Below are positions 33,640 through 43,536 of a DNA stretch of 64,000 bases, piece by piece. Under the pieces are notes generated by a model. The model was not told where the DNA came from. It was given only the letters and a program-made list of their open reading frames with translations, and searched no databases. Within the stretch, counting starts at the first letter, position 1. Each line of letters begins with the position of its first letter. Origin of the DNA: an uncultured bacterium (GTDB lineage Bacteria; Bacteroidota; Bacteroidia; Bacteroidales; Bacteroidaceae). The position numbers and the translations under genes are program-made. The stretch is from NCBI GenBank assembly GCA_905215555.1, contig CAJMQU010000009.1:1-64000 (forward strand), read 5' to 3'.

Positions 33640-36600
33640 TTAGAATGTAAATTGAACGCCCAGATTGAATGTACGTGACAGTGGATAAGCATTCCATGCC
33701 AGTTCCGGATCCCACAACTTGAAGGGACTGAATACCGCCAGGTTGTCACCACTCAGATAGATGCGGCAATAGGGCAGGCGATAACCGATCTCCAACGTCT
33801 TGAAGCGGAGGAAATTCCCGTTACGCAGCCAGAATGTACTGGATTGAATGTTATTGTTTACATCAGCTTTGGTCAATCCCAGACGGGGATATGCCGCATT
33901 CGGATTCGGATTATCCACCGACCAATGGTCATTGGCAATCCACTGCATCAGGTTTCTCCCCAGTGTTTCATCTTCTATGCCATCTCCACCCCCTGAAAGG
34001 AAAGGAGCAATTCCGCTATTGATCATTATCTTGCGTTTGGCCGAACCGTTGAAGAACACACCTAAATCGAAGTTCTTATAAACAAGATTCAGACCGAAGC
34101 CATACTGAATACGGGGATGCCAGTCATAAGACGAAATCATCACCTGGTCCTCGGTAGTAATTTGTCCGTCACCGTTTATATCACGGTATTTAATATCACC
34201 GGGCATGATATTAGCACCCAATTGTGACTGATCCGGTGAATTGGCTATTTCTTCTTCACTTGTAAACAATCCATCGGCAATATAACCCTTAACAGTATTC
34301 AACGGCTTACCGGTATTGGTCTGCCAAACATACGGGTAACTGGGTTCATCCACATACTTATATTCATTCTGGTTATAAGTAAAGTTACCGCGAAGGTCTA
34401 AGGTCAGGTCTTTCCCAAATTGCTTCGTCCAGTTCAGACTTAACTCGAAGCCTTGGTTCTCCACCTCTCCAATGTTGCTCCAGGGTTTTGATCCCCAATA
34501 TCCCAACATACTAGGCCAAGAGGCACGTGACATCAAAATACGTTCACGTTTGTCATGGAAGTAGTCGAAGGTAATATTCAGTTGGTTGAACAACATCATG
34601 TCAAAACCGATATCGAACTTCTTCACATGTTCCCAACCTGCGTCCTGCACCGCCAATACATAGAACCCGGGCCCTTTCTTACTGATTTCATTCGTAGGAA
34701 GTCCGGTCCAGAAGTTGTGTGCCGCACCAATGCCGATATTGTTCTGATAAAGGAAGTGCGGTGCTCCACTCGCAAAAGCATCGCTACCTACCAGACCGTA
34801 AGAGCCTCTGATCTTAAAGTGATTGATATACTTGCTTATCGGCTCCCAGAACTTCTCGGAACTTGCCACCCAACCTGCAGACACAGCCGGGAAGAACTCA
34901 AAACGATGACCGGCAGCCAAACGTTCGGAACCGTTGTAACCGAAATTGAACTCAAGCAGATATTTGCTGGCATAATCATAAGTCACACGTCCGGAATAAC
35001 CCTGGTTACGATTCGGCAATACATCACTGCGGTATTCACGCATCATGTACATTGCCATCGCCGTCAGATTGTGGTCACCAAAACTGCGCTTCCAGTCCAG
35101 ACGGGCATCGAAATAGAAAGTCTGGTCCGAATTACGGCCTATACCGGATTGACTCAGGAACTGGTCACCGGTTTGCAGCAGTTGATAATCAAACTCGCCA
35201 GTCTCAGGATTATAGGAACCATCTTTCACTCTATATATGTTTGATTTTATGCTACGGGTATACGAAGTTTCAGACCAGTTTTTAAAGTTCACCAATGCTT
35301 TCAGGCTCAGTCCTTTCGTAATAACACTCAAGTCCTGATTCAAAGCCAATGAAGTATTCAGGGTATTGAAGTTGACCTCCTTGAAGGAACTCATCATATA
35401 TTCATACGGATTTACTCCCAATACGCCCGGTTTGATCTCTGCACCACCAAAACGGATGAAACCGTCATCACCGTCTTGTTGCGGGAAGTAAGCGGGGAAT
35501 TCCACCGGATTGGTACGCATAACCCTTTTATACAAGTCGTTGCCTACATTGTAGTTAGGACCTTGCAGGTTACCTATTTGCGCCATCATGCGCAAATCAA
35601 TGGTAGTGGTATTGGTCAGCTTATAGGAAATATTGTTCTGGAAATTATATTGCCACTGATTGATATTGGGATTATAGAAATAATCCGGTGCATCGAGCAG
35701 ACCTGTGTCATGGTTGGCCTGGAGACTCATGTAGTAAGTCACGCGCGAACCGCCACCCGATACATTCACATTGGCACGTTGGTTGTAATTACCCGAACGG
35801 AAAATCTGATCGAACCAGTCTACATCAGGATATACGTAAGGATTAGTACCGAGTTCCGTATTCAGAATCTGGTCTTCACTATATTTGGGAGATGTGACCG
35901 GAGTCAGACTTCTGGCTTGCTCCGCCTCATTGTAAGTCCGCATATACGTGGCACCGTCGGCAAATTTCGGCACATTCATCGGACGGAAATAAGAGGCTTC
36001 CAATGAAACGTTGATGGTAGCTTTCGTATTCTCCTGCCCCTTCTTGGTAGTCACCAGCATTACACCGTTTGCACCGCGGTTACCATAGATAGCGGTTGCC
36101 GAAGCGTCCTTCAACAAAGAAAAGCTTTCGATGGACTCCGCCGGTATGCGGTTCAGGTCGGCAGAAGAGATTTCAATACCATCCAGCAGAATCAACGGAG
36201 TGGCCACACCACCGAATGTATTGATACCGCGGATATAAAACTCCGAAGTAGCCCCCGGTTCACCACTGTTCACCATAGATACCACACCGGCCAGCTTTCC
36301 GGCCAGTGAACTGGTCAATGAAGAAGAAGGTGCCTTTAATGTGGCTCCTTTCACAGTGGCAATGGCACCCGTCACGGATACCTTCTTCTGTGTACCCTGA
36401 CCAACGATCACTACTTCATCCAGCACTTCGTTGTCCGATTCCAGCTTCACGGTCATCACACCCAGGTCTCCTACCATCAGCGTCTGTGTTTTGTAACCGA
36501 TATAAGAGAATATCAATTCTGTCTTGCTGGTAACGTTGATCTGGAACTTACCGTCAATGTCGGTAATGGTGCCCCCTTCCTGGCCTTGCACTTTCACATT

Positions 36601-36810
36601 CACACCAATCAGTGTCTCTCCGGTAGAGGCATCAACGACCGTTCCTACCAAAGTGCGCTTCTGCGGTGTCTGATTTTGAGTAACTGCCTGCACTGAGATG
36701 CCATCCGGCTCCGCCATGACAGCAGAGGGATAACTGCAAACAAAACCAGTGCAAACGAGTATCCCGGCGAGGACTCTACGATTGTTTTTCAATAATACTG
36801 ACTTCATCAT
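33640..36810 (-). CDS. SusC/RagA-type TonB-dependent outer-membrane transporter
   Basis: 1056 residues. Signal peptide (RRVLAGILVCTGFVCSYPSAVMA), carboxypeptidase-regulatory-like domain (LVGTVVDASTGETLIGVNVKVQG...), TonB box (DEVVIVGQG), plug (YIRGINTFGG, LDGIEI, SFSLLKDASATAIYGNRGANGVMLVTTKKG) and barrel ending FNLGVQFTF. Unlike the SusC at 16.1 kb it lacks an STN domain, which fits control by the hybrid two-component protein of this locus rather than by a sigma/FecR pair. A 79-base AT-rich leader and a GC-rich structured element precede it. Confidence 0.95.
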   Translation of the reverse strand: MMKSVLLKNNRRVLAGILVCTGFVCSYPSAVMAEPDGISVQAVTQNQTPQKRTLVGTVVDASTGETLIGVNVKVQGQEGGTITDIDGKFQINVTSKTELIFSYIGYKTQTLMVGDLGVMTVKLESDNEVLDEVVIVGQGTQKKVSVTGAIATVKGATLKAPSSSLTSSLAGKLAGVVSMVNSGEPGATSEFYIRGINTFGGVATPLILLDGIEISSADLNRIPAESIESFSLLKDASATAIYGNRGANGVMLVTTKKGQENTKATINVSLEASYFRPMNVPKFADGATYMRTYNEAEQARSLTPVTSPKYSEDQILNTELGTNPYVYPDVDWFDQIFRSGNYNQRANVNVSGGGSRVTYYMSLQANHDTGLLDAPDYFYNPNINQWQYNFQNNISYKLTNTTTIDLRMMAQIGNLQGPNYNVGNDLYKRVMRTNPVEFPAYFPQQDGDDGFIRFGGAEIKPGVLGVNPYEYMMSSFKEVNFNTLNTSLALNQDLSVITKGLSLKALVNFKNWSETSYTRSIKSNIYRVKDGSYNPETGEFDYQLLQTGDQFLSQSGIGRNSDQTFYFDARLDWKRSFGDHNLTAMAMYMMREYRSDVLPNRNQGYSGRVTYDYASKYLLEFNFGYNGSERLAAGHRFEFFPAVSAGWVASSEKFWEPISKYINHFKIRGSYGLVGSDAFASGAPHFLYQNNIGIGAAHNFWTGLPTNEISKKGPGFYVLAVQDAGWEHVKKFDIGFDMMLFNQLNITFDYFHDKRERILMSRASWPSMLGYWGSKPWSNIGEVENQGFELSLNWTKQFGKDLTLDLRGNFTYNQNEYKYVDEPSYPYVWQTNTGKPLNTVKGYIADGLFTSEEEIANSPDQSQLGANIMPGDIKYRDINGDGQITTEDQVMISSYDWHPRIQYGFGLNLVYKNFDLGVFFNGSAKRKIMINSGIAPFLSGGGDGIEDETLGRNLMQWIANDHWSVDNPNPNAAYPRLGLTKADVNNNIQSSTFWLRNGNFLRFKTLEIGYRLPYCRIYLSGDNLAVFSPFKLWDPELAWNAYPLSRTFNLGVQFTF

Positions 36811-36889
36811 CTTATTAGATTAAAGTTAAAAAATAAGTTAGATTCTTTTATTATATATTGTTTTAAACTGCTTATATATAGCAATATAA

Positions 36890-36957
36890 AGCCGATGAGA
36901 CTGCACAGCCCCGCCAAGGCAGGACCGTGCTGAAGCCTGTCCAACTTACTGTCGGCT
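36890..36957 (-). ncRNA. Candidate structured RNA element in the leader of the second SusC gene
   Basis: A GC-rich 68-base stretch in an otherwise AT-rich gap, closed by AGCCGA (36890-36895) and TCGGCT (36952-36957). Inner complementarities include GCAC/GTGC (36903-36906/36927-36930), GCC/GGC around an AA loop, and GCAGGAC/GCCTGTCC alternatives. On the minus strand it lies between the GH2 stop and the SusC start and is followed by TTTAT. It may be a GH2 transcript end, an attenuator or a small RNA. I could not match it to a named family. Confidence 0.35.
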
Positions 36958-36967
36958 ATGTCAGAGA

Positions 36968-39400
36968 TTAATACGTTTCGATTAGAACAGAAGCATCCTG
37001 CAATCCTTCGGCAGATACTTTCACCTCTATTCCGCCCTTTTCTTCCGTAGGCTGAACGATGGCAACAGCTCTGCCACGAAACGTTCTTGGAGTGAGCGAA
37101 CGGAAACTCTCCATATCATCATAAGCTGCATTACCACCGGCTATGACACACCCTTTGCCGGAGTATTCTATCTTAACGGGAAGGAAAGCATCGGGAACCA
37201 CATTTCCATCTTTATCCACCAGCTCTATCTTCACGTAAGAAAGATCGTCTTTGCAGGCTTTAATCCTGCTGCGGTCAGCTGTCAGACGAATGGCGGCAGG
37301 TGTTCCGGCAGTTTTCAGGATGAATTCTTCCTTACCTTTCGAATTCACGGCTTTCAGTGTACCCGGTTCGTAAGGTACTTCAAAAGTAGCGGTATAGTTT
37401 TCCTTACCGGTTTCCTTTTCGCCTATCAGACGGTCGTTCAAGTAGAGTTTTACTTTCGGAGAACGGCTGTAGACATTCACTGCCATAGTCTGGCCTTCAC
37501 AGCCTTTCCAGTTCCAGCTCACAAGCTCATTGGGCCAGCCCCACCCGTTTATCACTTCCTGCTTACCGGGAGCGACGGGAGCATGAACCGCCATCGTTAT
37601 CGGGCGCTCACGCCACAGCACGTCACGATAGTAGGATTGAGGTTTCTTATCACCGCAAAGGTCAATGTCTCCGCACCAGCCATTATACCAGGGCCAACCC
37701 ATGAATTGCGGGTTATGTTCACCGGAAGCGAGTTCAAGGGCATGGGCAAGCCCGGCTTCACCGAGGTAATCGATGGCAGTCCAAACGAAATCACCTATTA
37801 TATAAGGATGCTTCTCCACAAGATTCCAGTTCTGCGCAGCCTCTTTCGGAAAGGATTCACTGCCGTAGATGACACGGTCGGGATAAGCGGCATGGTCACT
37901 TTCGTATTTGTGCCACACATAGTTATAACCCGCCACATCCAGGTTCCGGAAGATTCGGTAAGAGTCCTTATCCCAAGTGAAGTGGCGTCTGTCCCAAAAG
38001 TCATTCGAGCCTATAGTGGTAAAACGGGAAGTATCGTATTGACGAATGGTGTTAACCAGTCTTTTGGAAATGAGGTCACCTTCAGGCTCATCGGCACGTT
38101 GTTCCACTTCATTCCCAATGCTCCACATGATGATGGAAGGATGGTTACGGTCGCGACGGACAGATGCGGCCAGATCACGGTCGCTCCATTCATCAAAGAA
38201 TCGGTGATAGTCTTGTTCGCGCTTTGCCCTCTGCCATTGGTCGAAAGTCTCGTGAATCACCAGGATGCCATGTTTGTCGCAGGCATCAAGGAAATGTTCG
38301 GAAACTTGGTTGTGAGCACATCTCACTGCATTATATCCATTGGCTTTCAGCAACTCCACCTTACGCTCTTCGGCACGGTCGATGGCTGCGGCACCCAGCA
38401 GTCCGTTGTCGTGATGGATGCACCCCCCTTTCAATTTCAGGGATTTACCGTTCAACAGGAAGCCTTTATCAGCAGAGAAAGAGATGGTTCGGATGCCGAA
38501 AGGAACAGTAAGCTTGTCGTATTCCCTCCCGTCCGAAGAAAGTGATATCTCCGCCGTATATAATACGGGAGTGTCCACCGACCACAATTGAGGTTTCTTA
38601 ATGGAAAAAGAGATTGCCGCCGGTGTCTCCGCAATGAGTTCTACATCTTGTAAAGTTGTGAACACCTCTTCACCGGCGGGTGAATATATTTTAATACCTA
38701 TTTTACCTGATTGGCTTTGCAAGCCTTCGTTATGCACAACAGTAGAAAGTTTAACGACAACCTCCTTCTTTTGAAGTTCGGAAGCATCAACAAAGGTATC
38801 CCATGCGTCCAGATAAAGCTTTTCGGTTCTTATCAACCATACATGGCGGAAGATTCCCGAACCGGCATACCAGCGGCTGTTACGTCCGGCATTCACCACC
38901 TTTACGGCAATCGTGTTCGGAATGCCGGGAGCATTCAGATAAGGAGTGATGTCTACCCGATAAGAAGTATAACCGTAAGCGTTGAAGCAGGCTTTCCTGC
39001 CGTTCACCCAAAGTTCGGATTGATTGTATGCCCCTTCAAAATAAAGAACGGTGCGTTTATCTGCATCACCTGCGGAGAGGGTGAATGATTTGCGGTACCA
39101 ACCTTCACCGCCCATAGTCTGACCGGTGTCTACATCACCCGGACTCATACGTGAGAAAGGACCTACCGTAATCCCCTCTCTCTGCATGGGAAGCGGTTCC
39201 ACGCTCCAATCGTGCGGAAGGTCGAGCACGCGCCAGTCATTATCATTATATTCCGGTTGTTCGGCATTGGCAACAATGCCCCGATGGAACTTCCAGTTTT
39301 TATCGAAAAGGATTTTACGGTCGGATGCGTGAATCAAAGCATCCGGCAGTAATGCGAATAACATCACACAACATAAAAGTAATCTGCTTGTAGTTCTCAT
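36968..39400 (-). CDS. GH2 family glycoside hydrolase, likely beta-galactosidase
   Basis: 810 residues with a signal peptide (RLLLCCVMLFALLPDALIHAS). Sugar-binding domain (KFHRGIVANAEQPEYNDNDWRVLDLPHDWSVE), jelly-roll with WYRKSFTL and YFEGAYNQSELWVNG, immunoglobulin-like domain, TIM barrel (RCAHNQVSEHFLDACDKHG), then C-terminal DUF4982-like and Ig-like parts. Acid/base Glu in WSIGNEVEQ (about 431) and nucleophile Glu in IYGSESFP (about 515) are in place. The SRWYAGSGIFR motif is typical of the Bacteroides GH2 beta-galactosidase group, but GH2 also holds beta-glucuronidases and mannosidases. It lies between the regulator and SusC, same strand. Confidence 0.9.
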   Translation of the reverse strand: MRTTSRLLLCCVMLFALLPDALIHASDRKILFDKNWKFHRGIVANAEQPEYNDNDWRVLDLPHDWSVEPLPMQREGITVGPFSRMSPGDVDTGQTMGGEGWYRKSFTLSAGDADKRTVLYFEGAYNQSELWVNGRKACFNAYGYTSYRVDITPYLNAPGIPNTIAVKVVNAGRNSRWYAGSGIFRHVWLIRTEKLYLDAWDTFVDASELQKKEVVVKLSTVVHNEGLQSQSGKIGIKIYSPAGEEVFTTLQDVELIAETPAAISFSIKKPQLWSVDTPVLYTAEISLSSDGREYDKLTVPFGIRTISFSADKGFLLNGKSLKLKGGCIHHDNGLLGAAAIDRAEERKVELLKANGYNAVRCAHNQVSEHFLDACDKHGILVIHETFDQWQRAKREQDYHRFFDEWSDRDLAASVRRDRNHPSIIMWSIGNEVEQRADEPEGDLISKRLVNTIRQYDTSRFTTIGSNDFWDRRHFTWDKDSYRIFRNLDVAGYNYVWHKYESDHAAYPDRVIYGSESFPKEAAQNWNLVEKHPYIIGDFVWTAIDYLGEAGLAHALELASGEHNPQFMGWPWYNGWCGDIDLCGDKKPQSYYRDVLWRERPITMAVHAPVAPGKQEVINGWGWPNELVSWNWKGCEGQTMAVNVYSRSPKVKLYLNDRLIGEKETGKENYTATFEVPYEPGTLKAVNSKGKEEFILKTAGTPAAIRLTADRSRIKACKDDLSYVKIELVDKDGNVVPDAFLPVKIEYSGKGCVIAGGNAAYDDMESFRSLTPRTFRGRAVAIVQPTEEKGGIEVKVSAEGLQDASVLIETY

Positions 39401-39554
39401 AATATATGATTCAAAAGTTCATTTATCCACAGGCAAAGTAAAGCATATGGGATAAAACTGAGGTACAAAATAAGATTACTGAGGGGATACAAATCTTTCA
39501 TGACACGATTGAACACCCTAATGAATGATTTTTATCCCCTTGATGTTCCAGACG

Positions 39555-42500
39555 CTACCGGTCATTCTTCTGCAAATACTCACTCGGTGTAATTCCAAAT
39601 TCTTCCTTAAAACATTTAGTGAAATATTTCGGGCTATTAAAGCCCAAAGCGTATGCCACTTCCGATATATTCTGCTGACGGCTGAGCAACATCATGCAGG
39701 CACGTTTCATCTTGACATTCCGTATCAGGTCCAGAGACGACATTCCGGTCATTGTCTTTATCTTGCGATACAGTGTAGACTTGGATATATTCATCTCCGT
39801 CGAAAGTTGTTCTATATCATAATCCGCCTCAGCGAGATGCTGCTCTATATTGTCAATGATCGATTGCAGGAACTTCTTGTCGGCTGAAGGATATGCCAGA
39901 CTTTCCAGACTGACATTCTCTTCTTTACGGAAAGCAGCCTGACGCATCTTCGAAGCTTTGATAAGATTGTCCACCCGCGCGAAAAGTATTTTCATCTCAA
40001 ACGGCTTGGCTATATAAGCATCCGCCCCCGCCTCGTAACTCGCCACGCGGTCGTCGATGCCATTGCGGGCGGTAAGTATGATAACCGGAATATGATTGAA
40101 ACGCAGGTCGCCCTTGATACGGGTACAAAGTTCCCATCCGTTCACATCAGGCAACATCACATCGCAGATAATCATATCCACTTCGTTATTCTTCAGTTTT
40201 TCCCAAGCTTGTTCTCCATCTGTAGCAGTCAGCACACTATATTTCTCCCTGAACATCTCTTTCATGACCGACAGCAATTCTGTGTTGTCGTCAATCAACA
40301 GCAAAGCGGGCTTTTCCGTATCATCATCCGTCATATCCGTATCCGGTTGATCAGTCAAGGCTGTTTCCTGCATTTCTACTGCATCTTCCGTCAGTTCATC
40401 GGGCGTATAGCTTTCTTTATCGACAGGCAGTTTCACGGTGAAACAAGTGCCCTGCCCCCATACGCTCTCCACAGTGATGTCTCCATGATGCAAGCCCACC
40501 AGGTCCTTCGTCAGTGAGAGTCCGATTCCGTTCGAATCGATCCCCCGGTTCTTCCTGCTGCTGTAGAAACGGGTGAAAATGTGCTCTATCTCCTTAGCCG
40601 GAATGCCTACACCTTCATCCTGTACCTTCACCACCAGTGTTTTATGTTCTGCCTCTTCAACAATCTGCGCATGGACAATGATCCGTTTATTCTCCGGCGT
40701 ATATTTGATGGCATTCGACAGCAGGTTGTGCAATATCTTGTCCAGCTTATCGAAATCAACATATCCCCGCATTTCTTCGGTTTCTATATAAGCCTCCAGT
40801 TCAATATTCTTTTTCCGGGCAAGCGGCAGGAAGTTGATCCGGCAGATATTCTCGATAAACTCGCGGATATCCCCTTCCGCGACATTCAGTCTCAGCTTGC
40901 CGACATCCATCTTGCGGAAGTCTAGCACTTGCTGTATCAGCCTCTTCAGCTTCTCCACGTTTGCCTTCAGCATAACGGACTGTTGCCGCACTGTCGGTGC
41001 TTTCTGGTCCAGATAATCGGAGATGCAGGATATGACGGTAAGCGGAGTCAGCAATTCATGAGATACGTTGGTGAAATAGACCAGCTTTGTCCGTGTCAGT
41101 TCTTCCTGCAACTTCATCTCACTCTTCAGTTTGATGCGACGCATATAGAGCCTGACTACCGTATAGAAACATAATGCCACAAGGAGCGTATAAAGAAAAT
41201 AGGCAAACCAGGTTTCATAGAAAGCAGGCTCTTTCACAACCGTCAGCAGCACTTTAGCCTCCGTCCACTTGCCCCGTTCATGTTCCAGCTTCACATAGAA
41301 CTTATAGGTTCCCTTCGGCAAATGGTTATAAAAGGCGGAAGACTTTCCAGAATCCAGATAAATCCAGTCCCGGTCCGCCCCTTCCATCCGGTAAGCCACA
41401 CGATATCTGACATTCAGCGAATACAGAAGCGGAGAGAAAGAAAGTTCGATGTTACGGTCACCCGGATTCAGATACACTTTGCGTATCGTATTCTTTTCCG
41501 AGGCCTCATCAAAGAAGATACTTTTGTCCTCCACCCTCACGTCGGTGATATGCAACTCCGGCCTGACTTTACTTGCCTGCAGCATGCCACCGGAACGGAT
41601 ATGAACAAATCCACGATGACCGCCTACATAGAGTCCACCCTGTCCGTCCGCACTGATGGCCTTATTTCTGAAGACATCTATCCCTATGTTCTCGTCTGCA
41701 GTAGAATAAGTGAAGAAAGTCTGCGTCCTGAGGTTATATTGAAGCACTTTCTTGTTGGTCACAATCCACACTTTCTCTTCGTCAGAAAGCAGCCCCAACA
41801 CGGTGCAATCATCCAATACATTATCCAGCGGGACACCCTGAAATGTCTTTACCGCCTCATCCGACCTGAAAATCCGTCCCCAGGATGTGTACAACCACAA
41901 GCAGCCTTTTCCATCAACACAAATGCCATTCAGCGCTTCCTTGTCCGAGAGGGCCGGAATACTGTCTTTCGACTCACACACAATCTGTCCGTCAACATAC
42001 TTTAAGCGGTTGATGAGTTTGCCGCCGGAAATGCCCCATACTCCTCCTTTTGCATCTTTCACCAATGAAGTCATACCGGGAAAGCCCTCGTCCGAAACGA
42101 CCAATCCGCCGTTGTCCGGACATTTCACCTGTATATTCCACCAGGTAGATATCCACAGATTGCCGTCTTTATCTTCTGCCAGATCTGCCACTCCGCCTAC
42201 ATTGATGTCTTCCTCTACCTGTATTTTCATATCACGCTGTGTGACCCGCATCACATGCGGAGAATAGTTGGAGTTGACCCATACCCCCGGTTTATGGAGT
42301 GACTCCTTTATGATATTGACTTCGCCCAAACCACTGTCCGCAAAGCGGTCCCGTGACAAATCGTAGAGGCACAGCCCGTACCTGTCCTGTCTGAACCACA
42401 TAATGCTGTCCCGGCTCTGGCAAAGATTCAGAATGTTGGCATCCCAGCCCATCTGTCTCTTGAGTTGGGGCAAGAGATAATTGTCTACATTGGAGTTATC

Positions 42501-43478
42501 AAAAAAGATGGTGTAAGCCATATCATAAGAAGGCAGCCACAGGTTGCCTTCGCGGTCTTTACAAATCCGGGTGTACATCATGTGTGTATCTACCAGATCA
42601 TGTATATCCACTTTCTCCAACATCCCTCTATCAGTATACCTGAACACATGAAGCCCGGCATAAGAGAGCATCCACAGATATCCGAATGTATCATCCTGCT
42701 CTATACTGAAAACGACCATTTCAGAACCGCTCTTGCCTATCTCGTGCCTTTTATAGTGCCCTCCTCCTTTCATAGCATCCGGAAAGAACTGCCACAACCC
42801 CTCTCCCCACGTACCTATCCAGTAATTCCCACTTCTGTCCTGGTGCATGACGTAAGCCGAATGTCCGTTTCCAAGCGGCGGGTAGCGGAAGAAGGAGTCG
42901 CTTTCCGGTTCATAGCGGTATATGCCGCACGAGCCCACCGCCCAAAGACGGTTCTGCTGATCTGTAAAGATAGAACTGATGGCATATCCCGTTCCGGAAT
43001 CGCCAAGCCCGTACTCTCTTATGATATGTGCGGCAGAATCACACCGGTATACCTTATTGCGGGAGCTGACCCACATCTCTTCATTCTCACCGTTTGCCAC
43101 GGCATCAATGCTCCTGTCCCGAAGTTCTTCTTCGGGAGCGGATATGATCCGGCAGGTCTGTTTATCGAAGAGGTTTAATCCTCTCCAGGTGCCAATCCAT
43201 ACATAAAGATTATTATCGTCTACAAAGGAGATATTATTATCTATCAGAAGATTCTGATTCTTATAGTCGGAACGGAAAGTGCGTAACTGGGTTTCATCAT
43301 ATCGGGCCAGACCATTCGTTGTACTGATCCAAAAATAGCCCTCCCGATCCTGATGGAGATTAAAAATCTCATTGGAAGAAAGCTGGTTGAAGAATGGGAA
43401 TGGCTTGGAGAACATGTGTTGTGCACCGGCAGACAGTACTCCCAAGAACAAGAATATACAAGAAAGCAGATATTTCAT
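39555..43478 (-). CDS. Hybrid two-component system regulator (sensor kinase, receiver and AraC-type DNA-binding in one chain)
   Basis: 1307 residues. Signal peptide (KYLLSCIFLFLGVLSAGA), two seven-bladed regulator-propeller regions (repeated W-I-type blades, for example YFWISTTNGLARYD and LYVWIGTWRGLNLFD), a Y_Y_Y domain (YRVAYRMEGADRDWIYLDSG), one membrane helix (WFAYFLYTLLVALCFYTVV), HisKA (NVSHELLTPLTVI, His about 808; LL replaces the common FR), HATPase (DEGVGIP, NGIGLSLT), a receiver with phospho-acceptor Asp in ICDVMLPDVNG (about 1107), and a C-terminal AraC helix-turn-helix. It senses a periplasmic oligosaccharide and activates the PUL that follows. Confidence 0.96.
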   Translation of the reverse strand: MKYLLSCIFLFLGVLSAGAQHMFSKPFPFFNQLSSNEIFNLHQDREGYFWISTTNGLARYDETQLRTFRSDYKNQNLLIDNNISFVDDNNLYVWIGTWRGLNLFDKQTCRIISAPEEELRDRSIDAVANGENEEMWVSSRNKVYRCDSAAHIIREYGLGDSGTGYAISSIFTDQQNRLWAVGSCGIYRYEPESDSFFRYPPLGNGHSAYVMHQDRSGNYWIGTWGEGLWQFFPDAMKGGGHYKRHEIGKSGSEMVVFSIEQDDTFGYLWMLSYAGLHVFRYTDRGMLEKVDIHDLVDTHMMYTRICKDREGNLWLPSYDMAYTIFFDNSNVDNYLLPQLKRQMGWDANILNLCQSRDSIMWFRQDRYGLCLYDLSRDRFADSGLGEVNIIKESLHKPGVWVNSNYSPHVMRVTQRDMKIQVEEDINVGGVADLAEDKDGNLWISTWWNIQVKCPDNGGLVVSDEGFPGMTSLVKDAKGGVWGISGGKLINRLKYVDGQIVCESKDSIPALSDKEALNGICVDGKGCLWLYTSWGRIFRSDEAVKTFQGVPLDNVLDDCTVLGLLSDEEKVWIVTNKKVLQYNLRTQTFFTYSTADENIGIDVFRNKAISADGQGGLYVGGHRGFVHIRSGGMLQASKVRPELHITDVRVEDKSIFFDEASEKNTIRKVYLNPGDRNIELSFSPLLYSLNVRYRVAYRMEGADRDWIYLDSGKSSAFYNHLPKGTYKFYVKLEHERGKWTEAKVLLTVVKEPAFYETWFAYFLYTLLVALCFYTVVRLYMRRIKLKSEMKLQEELTRTKLVYFTNVSHELLTPLTVISCISDYLDQKAPTVRQQSVMLKANVEKLKRLIQQVLDFRKMDVGKLRLNVAEGDIREFIENICRINFLPLARKKNIELEAYIETEEMRGYVDFDKLDKILHNLLSNAIKYTPENKRIIVHAQIVEEAEHKTLVVKVQDEGVGIPAKEIEHIFTRFYSSRKNRGIDSNGIGLSLTKDLVGLHHGDITVESVWGQGTCFTVKLPVDKESYTPDELTEDAVEMQETALTDQPDTDMTDDDTEKPALLLIDDNTELLSVMKEMFREKYSVLTATDGEQAWEKLKNNEVDMIICDVMLPDVNGWELCTRIKGDLRFNHIPVIILTARNGIDDRVASYEAGADAYIAKPFEMKILFARVDNLIKASKMRQAAFRKEENVSLESLAYPSADKKFLQSIIDNIEQHLAEADYDIEQLSTEMNISKSTLYRKIKTMTGMSSLDLIRNVKMKRACMMLLSRQQNISEVAYALGFNSPKYFTKCFKEEFGITPSEYLQKNDR

Positions 43479-43502
43479 AGCACTGTTATCTGGTTATGGC
43501 CA

Positions 43503-43510
43503 CAAAGATA
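43503..43510 (-). promoter_or_regulatory. Bacteroides -7 element for the hybrid regulator
   Basis: On the minus strand TATCTTTG, 24 bases before the start codon. No -33 TTTG at normal distance. Confidence 0.5.
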
Positions 43511-43536
43511 TGAAAAAAACCCTTCCTGCTTGTAGC

